From: Vanessa cardui
Lineage: Eukaryota > Arthropoda > Insecta > Lepidoptera > Nymphalidae
DNA: 64,000 nucleotides
NCBI RefSeq assembly: GCF_905220365.1
Contig: NC_061139.1
Location: forward strand, 11,431,001 to 11,495,000
Direction: 5' to 3'
A program made the translations under genes and the position numbers. Each line of letters opens with the position of its first letter. The stretch's first letter is position 1. Below are positions 33,701-48,100 of this stretch, one piece after another. The notes under the pieces are model-generated. The model did not search any database and was not told the origin of the DNA. It worked only from the letters and a program-made list of their open reading frames with translations.

Positions 33701-36099
33701 TAAGTCACGTGTAAGCATTGAAAAAATTTACACATATTTGTTTGTTTGTGTCACCCGTAATTTCAGCACAGGATTCCAGCTTGTAACCCAGGAACTCAAA
33801 AAATAGCCACGAGCCTTTGTCACGATTGTTTTGTACATAAGGTAATTATTTTAAAAGTATTAAATAAGATAAATAAAAAAATATTAGAGGTCTGCTGAAT
33901 TCTACTCAGAATGCATTCTACGAAATATACTAAGGTAAATAATAGGTAGTGCCGACCAAGTGCGAATCAGATTCACGCACAAGGGGTTCCATACCACTAT
34001 CTATAAAGCACCTCTCAAATATCTATTTGATTTCGAAAAACTTCTTTTAACACAGATTAATGTTTCTCTAAACAGGTTTCAGGATTTTTTGAGTTAACTT
34101 TTAGTCCTGACCAAAGTCATTGATTATATACGGCATATAATTTCCAATCTAAAATGAGGTTTTATTCCGCCATAAAAACAAGCGGATAGTTACCCAGTGA
34201 CTATTATTACGCGTCTATAAATAGCTTGGAATTCATTGAAAATAGCTCCTAGAAACTTGGAATCTGCGACAGGCGCCATAGTATGTTTTTTTGCGATGTT
34301 TAAAACTGCTTAGTAGTAAATGCAAATCAGAGGCAATGAGGGTCGCTCACCTCGTTAAGAGCTGTACATAGTTTTAGAAACGTTTATGATAAGGTAACTG
34401 TTATGTAACTTGTGGTTGTATGTTGTTGGTGGTTTATTTGGGCTAGTCCGCCACCTCAATCAATATTTTACCTCCAAACACTTACTATAGTTGTGTTGGG
34501 TTTGAAGGGTGAATGATTTCTTACGGTGCCTATGTCAGAGGGCTGGGTTGACTTTTCATCGGGTCCAACTGCTCAAATGCAAAGATGCTTAGACATTGGC
34601 CAGGTTTTCATTTGAGACATACAGGTTTCCTTACGATGTTTTTGTTTTGTTTTTACGTGAAAAATTATATAATACTTTTGTCCATCGGAACTATCCTATA
34701 AATGTTGAAAATTTACAATATTTAGAGAAGAAATGATATATTTTACTGGCAGACCCGGCCATGCCTAGCCCGGCTACGTTATACGATAAAATATATAGTT
34801 TAACTTGTTAAATGAACTCAAAAGTGTTTATAAAAGCCTACTTGAATACTACTACTTAAAGTATATTTTGATTTGAAAACGTGTTTTATAAAACACGCTG
34901 AATATAATGGTACAAATTCAATCAATCTTTTGTCAAAATAATCTGCGGTTTTGATAGATGCACTGTTCGAAAACTGATCCTTTCATAAGGTAAGATTCCA
35001 ATAACAGCAAAACGAATACATAACATAATCATGACCAATATGTACAATTATATGAGTTTTAGTGTATTATTTGGAAACGTGTATTGGTATAGTAGTGAAT
35101 CTAACCTAATATTATAAATCAGTCTGTGTGTCTGTTTGTTACACCTTCACGTTTGAAAATCAGGATACAAAAACACACGAGTGAAAACTATTAATGAGTA
35201 AAACATTATCATTACAATAAAGAAGAAGTTTCTAATGTGACGTCGTAAATAAACAAATTCTGTAGTATATTTAGTATCGGTATTGCCCGTACGAAGCCGG
35301 GGCGGGTTACTAGTTTTAAATGATTTCCTGTACCGCCTTCCGCTACATAACTTAAACTTAAAGATGTGTTTAAGATTAAAATAATGGCTTTCTAAGTAGA
35401 TTGTCACAGCTACCGGTTTTATATGTAAGAAATAATTTATCACGTAATTTAAATTTAACATAAAGTATTAATTATTTATTAATTAAAACAGGCTCAGTTC
35501 GATGACTTGTATGTGGTTTATAACACAGGCCAATACCCGATCTTAATACTTTTGTAACTCGTTTTTATTGTGAATCGAACTATGAATCATACAAACCTTT
35601 TACAGGCAAAAGCTACGTTAGGCTGTTCAAGTGCAGACTACTGTATTATTATCGATTTTTTATGGTATTAGAGCTTCATGCTGGTAAGGTTAGTTGAGTC
35701 GAGATGGCCCAGTGGTTAGAACGCGTGTATCTTAACCGATGATTGCGGGTTCAAACCCAGGCAAGCACCGCTGATTCATGTGCTTAATTTGTCTTTAATG
35801 AATGAAATTCTGCCACATGTGTATTCCACCAACCCGCATTGGAACAGCGTGGTGGAATATGTTCCAAACCTTCTCCTCAAAGGGAGATGAGGCCTTTAGC
35901 CCAGCAGTGGGAATTTACAGGCTTGTTGTTGCTGGTAAGGGATCTCCTTCGACCCTGACTCTCCAATTACTCTAACGTGAAACATACTAAGAAATTGTTT
36001 ACATATCTTTCGATTGCATAGTCCAGGGACGAGGGAAAGCAATCACTAGTTGCCGCCCGCGGGTTCGTTCGCGTTTTTTGGATTAATCATCAGTTGGTA

Positions 36100-36156
<57 letters not shown>

Positions 36157-39100
36157 GCATAGGAGGCAAACGAGCAGGAGGCTCACCTGATGGAAAGTGA
36201 CTACCACCGCCCATGGACACCTGCAACACCAGGGGACTTGCAGGTGCGTTGCCGGCCTTTCAAAAAGGAGTAGGCTCTTTTCTTAAAGGTTCCCATGTCG
36301 TATCGGTTCGGAAAAACCGCCGGCGAAAGCTGGTTCCACAAAGTGGTTGTGCGAGGCAGAAAATGTCTGAGAAATCGCGCTGTTGTGGATTTTCGGACAT
36401 CAAGGTGGTGCGGGTGAAACTTAGAATTTTGGCGAGATGTCCGAAGGTGAAATTCAGCAGCCGGGATTAATCCGAACAATTCCTCGGAACATTCCCCGTG
36501 AAAAATTCGGTAGAAGATGCAGAGTGATCCGACATCTCTACGCAAAGCCAAAGGATCAAGGAGATCGGAAAGAGCTTGATCGTCGATAACTCGAGCCGCT
36601 CTACGTTGGATGCGGTCAAATGGAAGGAGCTGGTACTGGGGAGCACCCGCCCAGAGGTGAGAGCAGTACTCCATGTGAGGCCGAATTTGCGCCTTGTAAA
36701 GTTTAAGGCGATGGGCCGACGTGAAATACTGTCTCGCCTTGCTGAGCACGCCCAGCTTTTTTGAAGCCAATTTGGCTTTGCCTTCCAATTGACCGCGGAA
36801 CTGAACGAGGCTCGAAATATCAACGCCAAGTATTCCGATACTACCTGTAGCGGCTATCGGAATGTTCTCAAATCGTGGAGATACGACAAATGGTGTTTTT
36901 TTAGCGGTTAACGCGCAAACTTGCGTCTTTTTGGGGTTGAAATGGACTAGATTTAGCCGGCCCCAATTCGAGACTTCGTTTAATGAAGACTCGATTTCAG
37001 ACACAAGTTTGTTCCGGTTCTCTTCGACGTTTTCCCGAGAAATATTAGCGCGGCTGGTGTATAAGGTGTCAACGGTACTGTCGTCTGCATAGCAATGAAT
37101 GTTCCCGATTTGCAACAAATCATTGATATGCAGAAGAAACAGAGTGGGTGATAGAACGCAGCCTTGTGGAACACCAGCATTGACGAATTTTAAGTCAGAG
37201 CATGCACCGTCGACAACGACCTTGATGCTCCGATCTGCCAAAAAGCTGGTAATCCAATTGCATAATTTCCCGGGAAGCCCATAGGAAGGAAGCTTCGAAA
37301 GAAGCGCTTTGTGCCATACACGATCGAAGGCCTTCGCTATGTCCAAGCTGGCTGCTAATGCCTCCCCCTTGCTCTCAACTGCTTCAGCCCACCTGTGAGT
37401 AAGGTAAACTAGAAGATCACCGGCTGACCGACCCCGACGGAAACCGTACTGGCGGTCGCTAATCAGCTGGTTCTCCTCTAGATACCGCAGGAGCTGGCAG
37501 TTTATAAGGGACTCCATTATCTTGGAGAGCAAGGAGGTGATGGCTATAGGCCTATAATTGGACGGGTCTGAGCGGTTGCCTTTTTTAGGGATCGGATGCA
37601 CCAAAGCTGTCTTCCAGGAATTCGGGACGACGCCTAATGTGTAGGATTGCCGGAAAAGACGCGTTAAGACCGGTGCCAACTCGGGAGCACATGTCCGTAG
37701 CACGATTGGAGAGATACCATCGGGTCCGCTCGACTTATGAATGTCCAAGGAAAGAAGTGCTTTACGAACTGCACTTTGCCGGAATTTAACCTCCGGCATC
37801 GTGGTATCACATCGCGGAATTGTTGGTGGAGATTTTCCTTGGTCATCCAGAGTCGAGTTCGACGCGAAGAGAGAGCCTAAAAGATCAGCTTTCTCTTTCG
37901 CGGTATGGGCCAATGACTCACCGTCTCTGTGCAGAGATGGAAAAGATGGCTGACAGAAATTCCCTAAGACAGCCTTAGCGAGAGACCAGAACGCTCGTGT
38001 TCCTGAAGGGAGACGCACCAGTCTCTCGCCAATTCTGCCAATGTACTCCGTCTTCGCCCTAGCAATCACGTTTTTGAGGGACCTAGAGGCAGAGTTGTAT
38101 TCCTTTTTAAATGCGCTGGTATTTACATCACGAGACGCAGATGCATTAGCCCAGGTTTGATAGCGTTCCCACTTTCGGCGTGATGCCGTTTTGCAGAAGC
38201 GACCAAACCAAGGCTGGGACTTGCCACCGATGGGTACTGCAGAGTAAGGAATGAATAGTTCCATACCCTGAAGCACCACATCGGCAACAGAGTCAGCAGC
38301 AGCGTTCGGATCATCCGGCGAGAAACAAATCTGCCCCCATGGGTACGATGCAAAAAAAGACCGCATCCCATCCCAATCTGCTGACTTGTAGTGCCATACT
38401 CGGCGGCACCCAACAAAGTGAGGCCGTGAGTACCGCACAACCGGCACTGTACTTCGGACGAGACAGTGGTCAGACGAGCCCAGAGGGGGATCGACGATAA
38501 CCTGATAGCCATCCGGATGTGAAGTCAGCAGAAGGTCCAACAGGGAAGGTGTATGATCCTCCACATCCGGTATTCGCGTTGGCGAGTTGACCAGTTGTGT
38601 CAGATCATATGCTAGAGCGAAGTCCAGAACAGATCTACCCGCATGATCGGTGGTGCGTGAGCCGAGCCATTCTGCGTGGTGAGCATTAAAGTCACCCAGA
38701 ATAATGATCTCTGCGGATGGAATCTGCTGAAGCACGGAATCTGTAGCCATTTGGACGTGCTCAACCAGTCGGTCGGTTTCGGCATTACCGCTATGGGACC
38801 TATAAAGGCACGCATAGATTCGCGGATGGTCATCGCAGTCTACACGCAGCCAGATAATCGATAGGTCCTGTCCTTCAAGGCTGCCGAGGCGTCGAGAACA
38901 GATATCATCTCTGACGTAAACGCATACCCCAGCTCGTGGTATAAAGGAATGTTCCAATTTGTACCCAGGGTACGAGAGAAAAGTCGTATCGGCAGGAGAA
39001 GATATCTGGGTCTCGGTTAGAAAGAGCAAGGCCGGCTTCGCCGTTTCCAGATGGTAGTGAACGGCGTTGAGGTTGGAGTTGAGTCCCCTTATGTTGCAGA

Positions 39101-42100
39101 AGTCCACAGCGAGGGTGGTAGGGGTTGCCTTATGATGCCTGCTCCGTTTGCCCCGAACAGTGGCGAGCGCAAAATTGCCCCCCCCAGAATTCGGAGGGCA
39201 GCCTGGGCATCCCTGCTCAGGTGGTGTATGTCCTGAGCATGGATGCCCAGAGAGGGATTCTCCACCGCTGTCGCTGATGGTACCCTCCTGGGGTAATTTA
39301 ACCAAATTCTGCACAACCATCAAGTTTTGGGGGGGAGGGGGATTGGGCCTCCGGAACTCTCACTTACCGGACGAAACGCGGTAGCATAACTACCACTTTA
39401 CGCCGATTTTAAGTGAGAGAGTGGTACTTCCCCGGGCGTGCCGGCCCATTCGGCTGTAACCCGAAGGTATACAGCGTGGCACTACCACTTACCAACCAGT
39501 ACCAACAAGTAGCTTATCACCATTCTTGGGATTTAAGCTGGCTTCATACTAAAATTTAACCAAATTAATTTTAATAACTTAGTCCAAAACTAAAATACAT
39601 TGACGGAATCCGACGGACATAATAAAATTTAATCTAAATACCGAACTAAGAGCAAATAAAACCGAAGCCATTTACAATTATACTTTCAAACCATTACTGA
39701 AAGCCAAGAAAGGCGTCAGATATTTTTACGACAGTCATCCTGTACTGCGATCGGATATCTAGTGGAGCTTCTCACGGATCGTAAAGGGGTCATCAGACGG
39801 GGGACTGACATCGCCTTTGCAAATTACAAGGGAATGACGCTTGTAATTATTGTAAACAGTTAGTGCTAAATATAGACCGTGTGGTACCAACAGGTTTACG
39901 ATACGGTGGAATGCGAGCGCCACACATTGCGGCAATACCACGAGATCGAAACGTATGATACGCCATTACCAGCTAAACGAGTGTTTTATTGCTGGGAGAA
40001 AATCATTATATAGTAAAATATTTATATGTTTATAATAATAAAGGTCTTGAGCATGGATGTGGATGGATATAGAGGTAGAAGACGACCAAGGAAACGATGG
40101 ATGGATTGTGTGAAAGAAGATATTGGTTAAAGGAATGTTACTTGTGAGATGACGTCCGTTTGAGAAGCATGGAAGGAGAAGAAATGCTGCGCTGACCCCA
40201 AATAATATTAGGATAAGGGCAGGAGGATGAGGATGATGAAGTTTCTGTTTTGTATAATTAGGTATAATGTTACCAATAACTTGTATTTTCTAAAAAGAGT
40301 AAGTTTTCTGTTTTATAAAGAATCTTCCCCATTAAATTCATTCTGAATCGATCGTAACTTTATATGAAATTTAAATTGTATTTTCGTTTCAAAAATAATG
40401 TTTTGCATTGATTTAATTTGATACAAATAAATAAATTAAGAAAACGTTTATTTATTGAAATCCGACTTTTACAATTTTAATATTATATGTACCTATTACC
40501 GATGGCAGTAAATACACGTACAGCCAAGACGTAAGATCTTTCTATAAATTGACATAAAGGGCCTCATTGCAAGTGATTACCACTGCCCATATACATTAGC
40601 CTCATAAAGCACAAATATATTTTATATGACCCTTCTTCCCTTCCAAACACAAGACGAATAAATAAAAATTACATATTACTTTCCCGACTTTCAAACCGCC
40701 CAAAACCCTCGACCAGTTCAATAAATTTATCAACGACAATTTATCAATCATTATCACGTGACTACGCAATTTACGCATATATGTTTGGTCGCGTGAAGCT
40801 GTATCCTTCGTTCGATCTTCCGCAAAGATATCGTTAATTCTTTCGAAACCTCGCTGCGAACACGTGTTTCGACAACCTAACCTCATTATAATTCAAGGTG
40901 TTTTAAATAATGTATTTAGATAATAAAGTCACGAAATAAAATATATGACATACTGATAGTCGAGTTCGGAGTAAGGCTAGCAAGCGACACATATAAGTAT
41001 GTCAGAACTATAGACAAGTGTAACAATGTGAATCAGTTGTTCGGGATGGCAACATAAAATTACGTTTTACAATCATACCAATCTCTCTATATTTCTTTGC
41101 AATCATCCAATTGTTTTCTAATGACAGGTCAATAATTTTTAAAATAATAAATAGTGTTATATGCCATTATTGATTGCTATACCATATAAATTAATATTAA
41201 TTACATTTGTACAAATTATTGATCAATTACTTACAATAATAATAATTTATTTATTTTATTTATTTATTATTATAGTAATTAATAAAAGAAAAATACATTG
41301 TCCAAACAGAAGCCAATTTCGGATTTACATTTTTTATGCTTATCAGTTATGGTAAACTAAGGACAGTAAGTTCCTGAAGAATAGAAAAAAAATACAAAGC
41401 AAAAATACAGTAGGTATACAGAACATTTTTGTTAATTGTATATAATAAATTAAATTAAATAGTTTTTGTTATATTCCTCACATGTAATCATAATGTCTTA
41501 TAATTGATATAGAAACAAATGACATAACACCGTATTGGAGGCTAGGGTTAGTCTCTAACACAAGAATATATATAGTTATTGGATTCGGAAAGGCTAATTG
41601 CCTAGCCCCACTTATAGCAGGTAAGCCAAGCCCGGGTAAAGAGCTTTAGGCGATCAGGTTTTGCCAAATGATCAACTTTGCATCTCTCTTGCTGGTTTGT
41701 TTTTTTAATGCGTAGTAATTGCTTCGGGTCAGCTTTCTTGTTGGACGGATACTTTTGATTCAAATATCCGACCTGTCAAGACGAAGTGTGTAGCCCTAAA
41801 ATGCGCGATGTCATACAACTTCTGTTCTTTATTAAAACGATATTATTGTGCCATAAGGATTTCCATAATTTTTGAGGAATACTAGGGATATTTCGAGAAA
41901 CCACCTGCACCATATAATGCGACACCGCCTTATTAAAATGGATTCAGTAGTTTTCGCAAGGTAGGTTAAAACACGATAATCCATTTTTTGCCTAAAAATC
42001 TAATCTTATACAAAACAACGTTGCCTGAACTTAGTATTTTCATACACCATTTTAAAATATTATTTTATTTCATATTCAATGTTAAAATAAATTACAAACT

Positions 42101-45100
42101 GTTAAATCAGTGCCAAAACATATCGAATGGAATATTTTCGCGAATCTAAATTTTAGTACGATTAGCGATACGGTGATAAATATTTTCTAAGAATATACTT
42201 CCTAAACGTTTCGTCACGTTCCCCTTTAAGGATAATTTAAGTAAATAACAAATTTCTAGATTCAATTAGTTAACAATTTACCCAACAATACATAAATATT
42301 GGATTTATTTTTTGGTATGTATCCGAATACGAAACAATATTTACTTTTCTGTAACCAAGTATCCTTTATATAGCTTAAATAGCTTATTTACACAAATTTT
42401 ATTATTTATGCGAGATGTGTAGGCTGACTGGCAACTGAGACAACTGGTAGAAGTGGCCAGCGTAGCTCATAGAATTATGTATTGTTTAAGAAATATATCA
42501 TTAATAACTAAAGCGTAGTGACGATTAGCTATTCTGGAGTTACACTAGCTCACTTACTGCTTTATATTACATTACGTCCCGATTTTATTCGATTTTTTTT
42601 TCCCACATACTAAAAGCAGCTCAATAACTTTATCTTACAAAATACGTTTTAGACTACTAAGACCACTTAAATTGAGTAACCCTTTAAATGATAGCCATAT
42701 TATAACACATATTGAGGGTAGAACCATAAAAAAAAGGGAACGTGTGCAGTTTGGAAGTACTTCTATTCTTATAACAATACAAAAATATATTGTACCTTTT
42801 CAAATTAGCCTTATAAATATTATTTTGTATAGCGTTGTAAAATTACTAATTAGTACTTTATCGCAATAGAAAAAATATAATAAAAAAAAAAATGTATGTA
42901 TCGAAAACATATAAGCGAGTTTCAATTTTATTTGAAGCGACAATACGAAACGAAAAGCAATCAAAAGAAATAAAGTACATTTTACGTCATATTTAATTAT
43001 ATTAATTGCTACCACCGATTCGGAATTTATAAACCGCGAAGAACCGGTAAGAAGCTGAGCAGTTAATAATCATCGAATCAGTTATCAAATACAATTAATA
43101 ATATTATTGGTTTATATTTATTTTCTTTATGACACATAAGATATAAGATAATTTGTAAGTGTTAATTCCTCTAACCCCTTAGAAACCCTTAACAATGGAT
43201 ACGACATGCCATACTTGTGATACGAGGAATTAACACTCATACGACTCGTTAGTTTACGAGTGATCTTGGAACGACTCGAGTGATCAAGCGTTAATAGCTT
43301 TATGGGTAAACCTTTAGAAGTACATTCGGCTTCATAATCTATAACTACTAATATTATAAATACGTAAGGAAAAAAGAGTAGGTACCTTTTTTTTGCTAAT
43401 ATTTTTTCTAGTGATAATTGGCAAGAGAAGAAAGATCTTTAAAGAAAGAGTCTTTTCTTGAAGGTTCCAAAATCATATCGGTTCGGAAAAACCGCCGTCG
43501 AAAGCTGGTTCCACAGAGTGTTGTGCGAGGCGAAAATCGCGCGATGTTGTGGATTTTCGTACATCTATCTATCTGTTGCTCTTTCACGGCTAAATCACTG
43601 AACAGAATTTGATCTAACATCTAACGATCAAACAGTGAAACGCGCGCGTACTCGCGGGAGACAACTGGTTTAAAATATAAAAAAACTAGCCTTTGCCCGC
43701 GACTTTGTTCGCGTGGACTTCAGGTTCGTCCCGTCTAGTCTAGTAATCGCTTAAAATCGCTTCGTAAATAAGCCATTATTTCTTGTACAAAGTAAAGGAT
43801 AAAAAATGGTTATTGTGGGTTATTCCTAAGAGATAAACATATACCATCACGGACTTTTTTGTAGACCTTTTTAAGTCGTACAATACTGTAGTACATTGTT
43901 TTGATCTATCTTGTAGGATTCAGTAAGCGTTTGCAATGTAAGCGCAAAAAATGTGTTTTTTTACGACCTCACATTAGAAACCTCAAAAATTGTAGCCTAT
44001 GTGTTATTCTGATGTATAAGCTATATTGTGGTAAAGTTTCATTCAAATCCATTCAGTAGTTTTTACGTGAAAGAGTAACAAACATCCATACATACAAACT
44101 TTCGCCTTTATAATAGTAGTAGGATTCTAATATTAATTAATGATTGCACTCAAGTGTACTATCTATATCTATCATCTATATATAACAAAATTGGAGTGTC
44201 TGTTTGTAATAACAAAATACCAAAATATTTTTTTTTACATTTTTTGTCTTTCCGTTTGTTTCGGCTAATCTCTATAACGGCTGGATTCGACGGGACACAA
44301 AGCAAGATAGCTGACGTAATAATATTTTTTTTATTATAACTACATACTGATTTATTTAAAAGGGACTCTTTATATGGAGTCAAAAAATCCTACTATCACA
44401 ATATTGATTAAAATTTTCATTTATATTTTAACCTGTGCTCGTGTGTACACGTCGGGGATTACCAGAGCCAAGATTAGTGAAGATAAGCGTCGGGTCTTTG
44501 ATTAATCTATGATGGCCGAACAGGTCTTAATTACTGAGCAATAAAGACGATAATGCTACACCTACACTGTAATTACGTCTAGAGAATCCGGCGCCACGGA
44601 CTTTCAAATAAATGCGTTATTGATTGTTTATTTAGCGAGATCCATTTGATAGAATTTTTTTTTAAATTAGACTTTAATTAGAGGTGTTACAAAATTTCTT
44701 CTTTTTTCGACCGTTTTTTAGAACTGTTATTCGAAATTCGAAATATTCAGTAATGTTGCCCGAATCGTATAATCGGTGATAACGTTTTTTAAAACTGTTT
44801 CGGAAAAGGTTAAATCGCTTACCTTAATTTAAGTTTACGATTTAAAAAAAAAACCATCCCTAACGCGTTGAATTTATTTATTATATTACAATACTAGCCG
44901 TACCCGCGACCTTGTACGCGATTGAATTTAACAAAATAAGAATTATTATAGCCTAATTTACTCCTTATTATATTAGTTATCTGCCAGTGAAAGTCCCGTC
45001 AAAATCGGTCCAGCCGTTCCAGAGATTAGCCAGAAAAACACACAGACAAAAATTGTAAAAAATGTTATTTTAGTATATACACCATGGATTCATACATATG

Positions 45101-48100
45101 CATTGAGTGAAAAAGGCTATTTTAATTTTACAAACAGACACGCCAATTTTATTATATTATGTCTAAATATGTACACTAATTATGTCTAAATATATACTAC
45201 TTGTATATATAGTAGTGGTAAACAAATATGTACGTAAAATTTATCCCTGTATTAACTTGTAACGATTGAACCCAGCCATACTGAAATATGCTAAGTAAGT
45301 ACTATATACATATGTCACCGTAAGATTAGAAAACTCGTTAGATTACAATCTATCTGGTCAGACTGTAAACTGTCGAAATATTGTTAACCGTGAATCTTTT
45401 AAATTTATAGTTAGAAAATTAATTAAGACAGACATCTCAATTTCATTTATTTAGTATGGATTTTTGTTCGTATTTAATGCGTACGCTTCGCTTATCGGAT
45501 TGCGTTGTGTGTGTCATTCCAAACTTCCCCGCGGACAAAACACATCATATCATAATGAAAAATTGTTTTGCTTCCTTTTATAAAGAGATGAAATTTTTAA
45601 AATTCAAGTTTATAAATATTTAGGTACTTCTGCTTATTACTATACGAAAATATTTAGCTAGTTAATAAATAATAGTTGTCACCTGCGGTTTGCTTTTCAG
45701 GTGCTAGGAAAAAAGAAGTAGCCTATGTCCTACCTAGGAGTTCAATCAAGCATTATACCAATTTTCATCAAATTCGCTTAAATGGTTTAATCGTTAAAGA
45801 GCGACAGATATACAGACAGACAGAGCCGTTTCACATTTACTATAGTAATAATAGTATTGATATATCCTTGTTATCATTTTGGCGCATAAAGCCGCATTAA
45901 TAAAGGAAAGCCTGTTAATTGTCAGTGACATTCAATCTCCGCATACAAATGACATTCTCGTGAGTCTGCTTAACGTAATTTACTCCATCGCTTCATGGAA
46001 ACGGTATTGAACTCATCCTTAAAGAGATTAAACATGCAATGACATCTGCTTAAGTTAATAGATAAGTAAATCTAATTATTGCTTGGATATACTATGAGGA
46101 TAACAGCCTTATCCTTACATAATTTAAAACGTCGCTTAGCACTATCTGTCACAACACGTTTTGGAGTCTTCTCCGTTTATTACAAATGTTGTATAAGCTG
46201 CTGTGATATGGCCTCTCCCCTATGGAATGCACATGTGGCAGAATTTCTATGAAATTAGACATAAGCGGGTTTCCTCACGATGTATTCCTTCACTTGCATA
46301 TAGTGATGCTTGCCTGGGTTTGAACCCACAATCATTGGTTAAGATGCACGCGTTCTAACCACTGGGCCATCTCAGTTCTGTTATTGAAATTTGATCAGCT
46401 ATAAATTTAATTTATCTATCTCCATTCCAAAACAGTTGTAGGTAAATTTGAAACGTAAAAAACTTACCTAAATAAAGGATAATTTTATTCAAATGTTACC
46501 TACATATAATTATAATAGCAAAAACAAATTTCTACCGGAGGATAATACTTGCAACCGTCTGGATAGTCGACGTATCAAATAGCTGTCAATTCTAATGAGG
46601 TAATTGACGGTACAAATGTTATCGTATACGATCAATTGTCCTCGTGAGCACTAAGCAGATAGATGGGATGATGCATCCTGCGTCCTCATTCTACGATCAT
46701 CTAGTTCCGGTACTTCATCGTTAACTCGTTATAAGGGTTTAACCATTATATGGAGCATTACTCTAGAAATGGTAGTATAGAATTACGGTTCCTAATCCTG
46801 TCTATAGAATTATAGGGTGTTCTGAGTGTATATTAAGTATGTACGCAATTAAAAACATCATCAATCAGATCAAATGCGTGATCAGAAATATTTGTTAGAT
46901 GATTGTTTCGGGCTGGTACACAACAACAACAGCCTGTAAATTTCCCACAGCTGGGCTAAGGCCTCTTCTCCCTTTGACGAGAAGCATATTCCACCACGCT
47001 GGTTCGTGGAAATGGCTGGTTTGTAGACTTTGATTTGATCGATCGATTATCGTGAGAAATAAAGAGGATGACTTCTCTAAATAGCACGAGATCAATCAGG
47101 AACACAAATTATGTACGTGTTGGTACACATAAATGATTTTTATACGTTAGTTAATCCATACTGTATGTAATCCATGTTATAAATGTGAATGTAACTCTGT
47201 ATGTCGCTTTTTCACGACCAATCCACTGAACCGAGTTTGATTAAATTTGGTATGAAGCAATTTTGAACTGCTCTTTTGGATAACACATGATAAAGCCCTT
47301 TAAACGCGAGCGAAATCACGGCTGACAACTAGTAACAATTATAATTGTAACTCGAAATGAAAATGACTTCAACAGCGTAAAAAAGCGCTACAAACTATGT
47401 AGATATTACGATTCCAGGCACAGAGATCTCGATATCGTCTCGTCGCAATAAAAATTGAAATGTTACTAGACCATCGTCTAACTTTGAGCCAACAAAGAGC
47501 CGCATTGAGCCGTAACTTACAATTACGTGCGCGGAACAGGGTTGCATAACAATCATCTGAAATGTACCAATGCATATACGCGGCCCTATCACTATACTAC
47601 ACAATATATTTCCAGAATTATACACGTTTTAAAGAAACAGTATTAAATATGTCGAATTGATAAATATATTTAAATTGAACTAATTTTTCTGGAAATGCTG
47701 ACCACAATCGACATAGCTACATGCTCATTGGTCGATTGCAATTGATGACGTAATAAAAGACCAATGAGCGTTCTGATAAAAATAAATTATCTGTCTTGGA
47801 TCTGAATGTTACAAAATTTTTATAGGGGAAGATATTTTCTTACTTTACAAACTATCACATGAACTAAATACAAAATATGTTACATAAAGCTTAGTCGATT
47901 TGAAAAAATATTTATCAGGTATACTATACCTTATATTTTCAAAGATCTATTCCTACCACACGATGAACAAAAAAACAACATTTAACGATATCATTGGTCC
48001 AGTATCTTCAATTGTAAAAGGCTATTGGATAAAGATTTGATTTATCTTGAAAATTTACTTGCATCGTACTCAAATTACATCGTACTCTTCATTTAACATA

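Larger units (their letters stand above)
36102..39508 (-). mobile_element. Non-LTR retrotransposon (jockey/CR1-type LINE), poly(A) end to probable 5' end
   Basis: On the minus strand the element runs from about 39508 to a 52-base poly(A) (36102-36153 on +). It contains a short 5' leader, one uninterrupted ORF (39323-36201) and a 47-bp 3' UTR. The 5' boundary is inferred from Helitron-like sequence that resumes near 39509. No clean target duplication was found. Confidence 0.85.

Noticed and set aside
35147..35461. 104-aa minus-strand ORF
   Set aside because: It crosses a Helitron-like repeat (35104-35314) and has AT-driven composition without homology that I recognise.
36213..39384. Many antisense and alternate-frame ORFs over the LINE
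   Set aside because: They are shadows of the 1040-aa LINE ORF and lack any recognised motif.
36080..39508. Target-site duplication of the LINE
   Set aside because: CAGTTGGTAAG at the left and CAGTACCAACAAG at the right are too different to call; only an inverted GTTGGTAAG match was seen.
47724..47770. Inverted repeat GCTCATTGGTC / GACCAATGAGC with TGACGTAA between
   Set aside because: Arms are only 11 bp with a loop of about 25 nt; it is not distinctive enough to claim an element or regulatory site.
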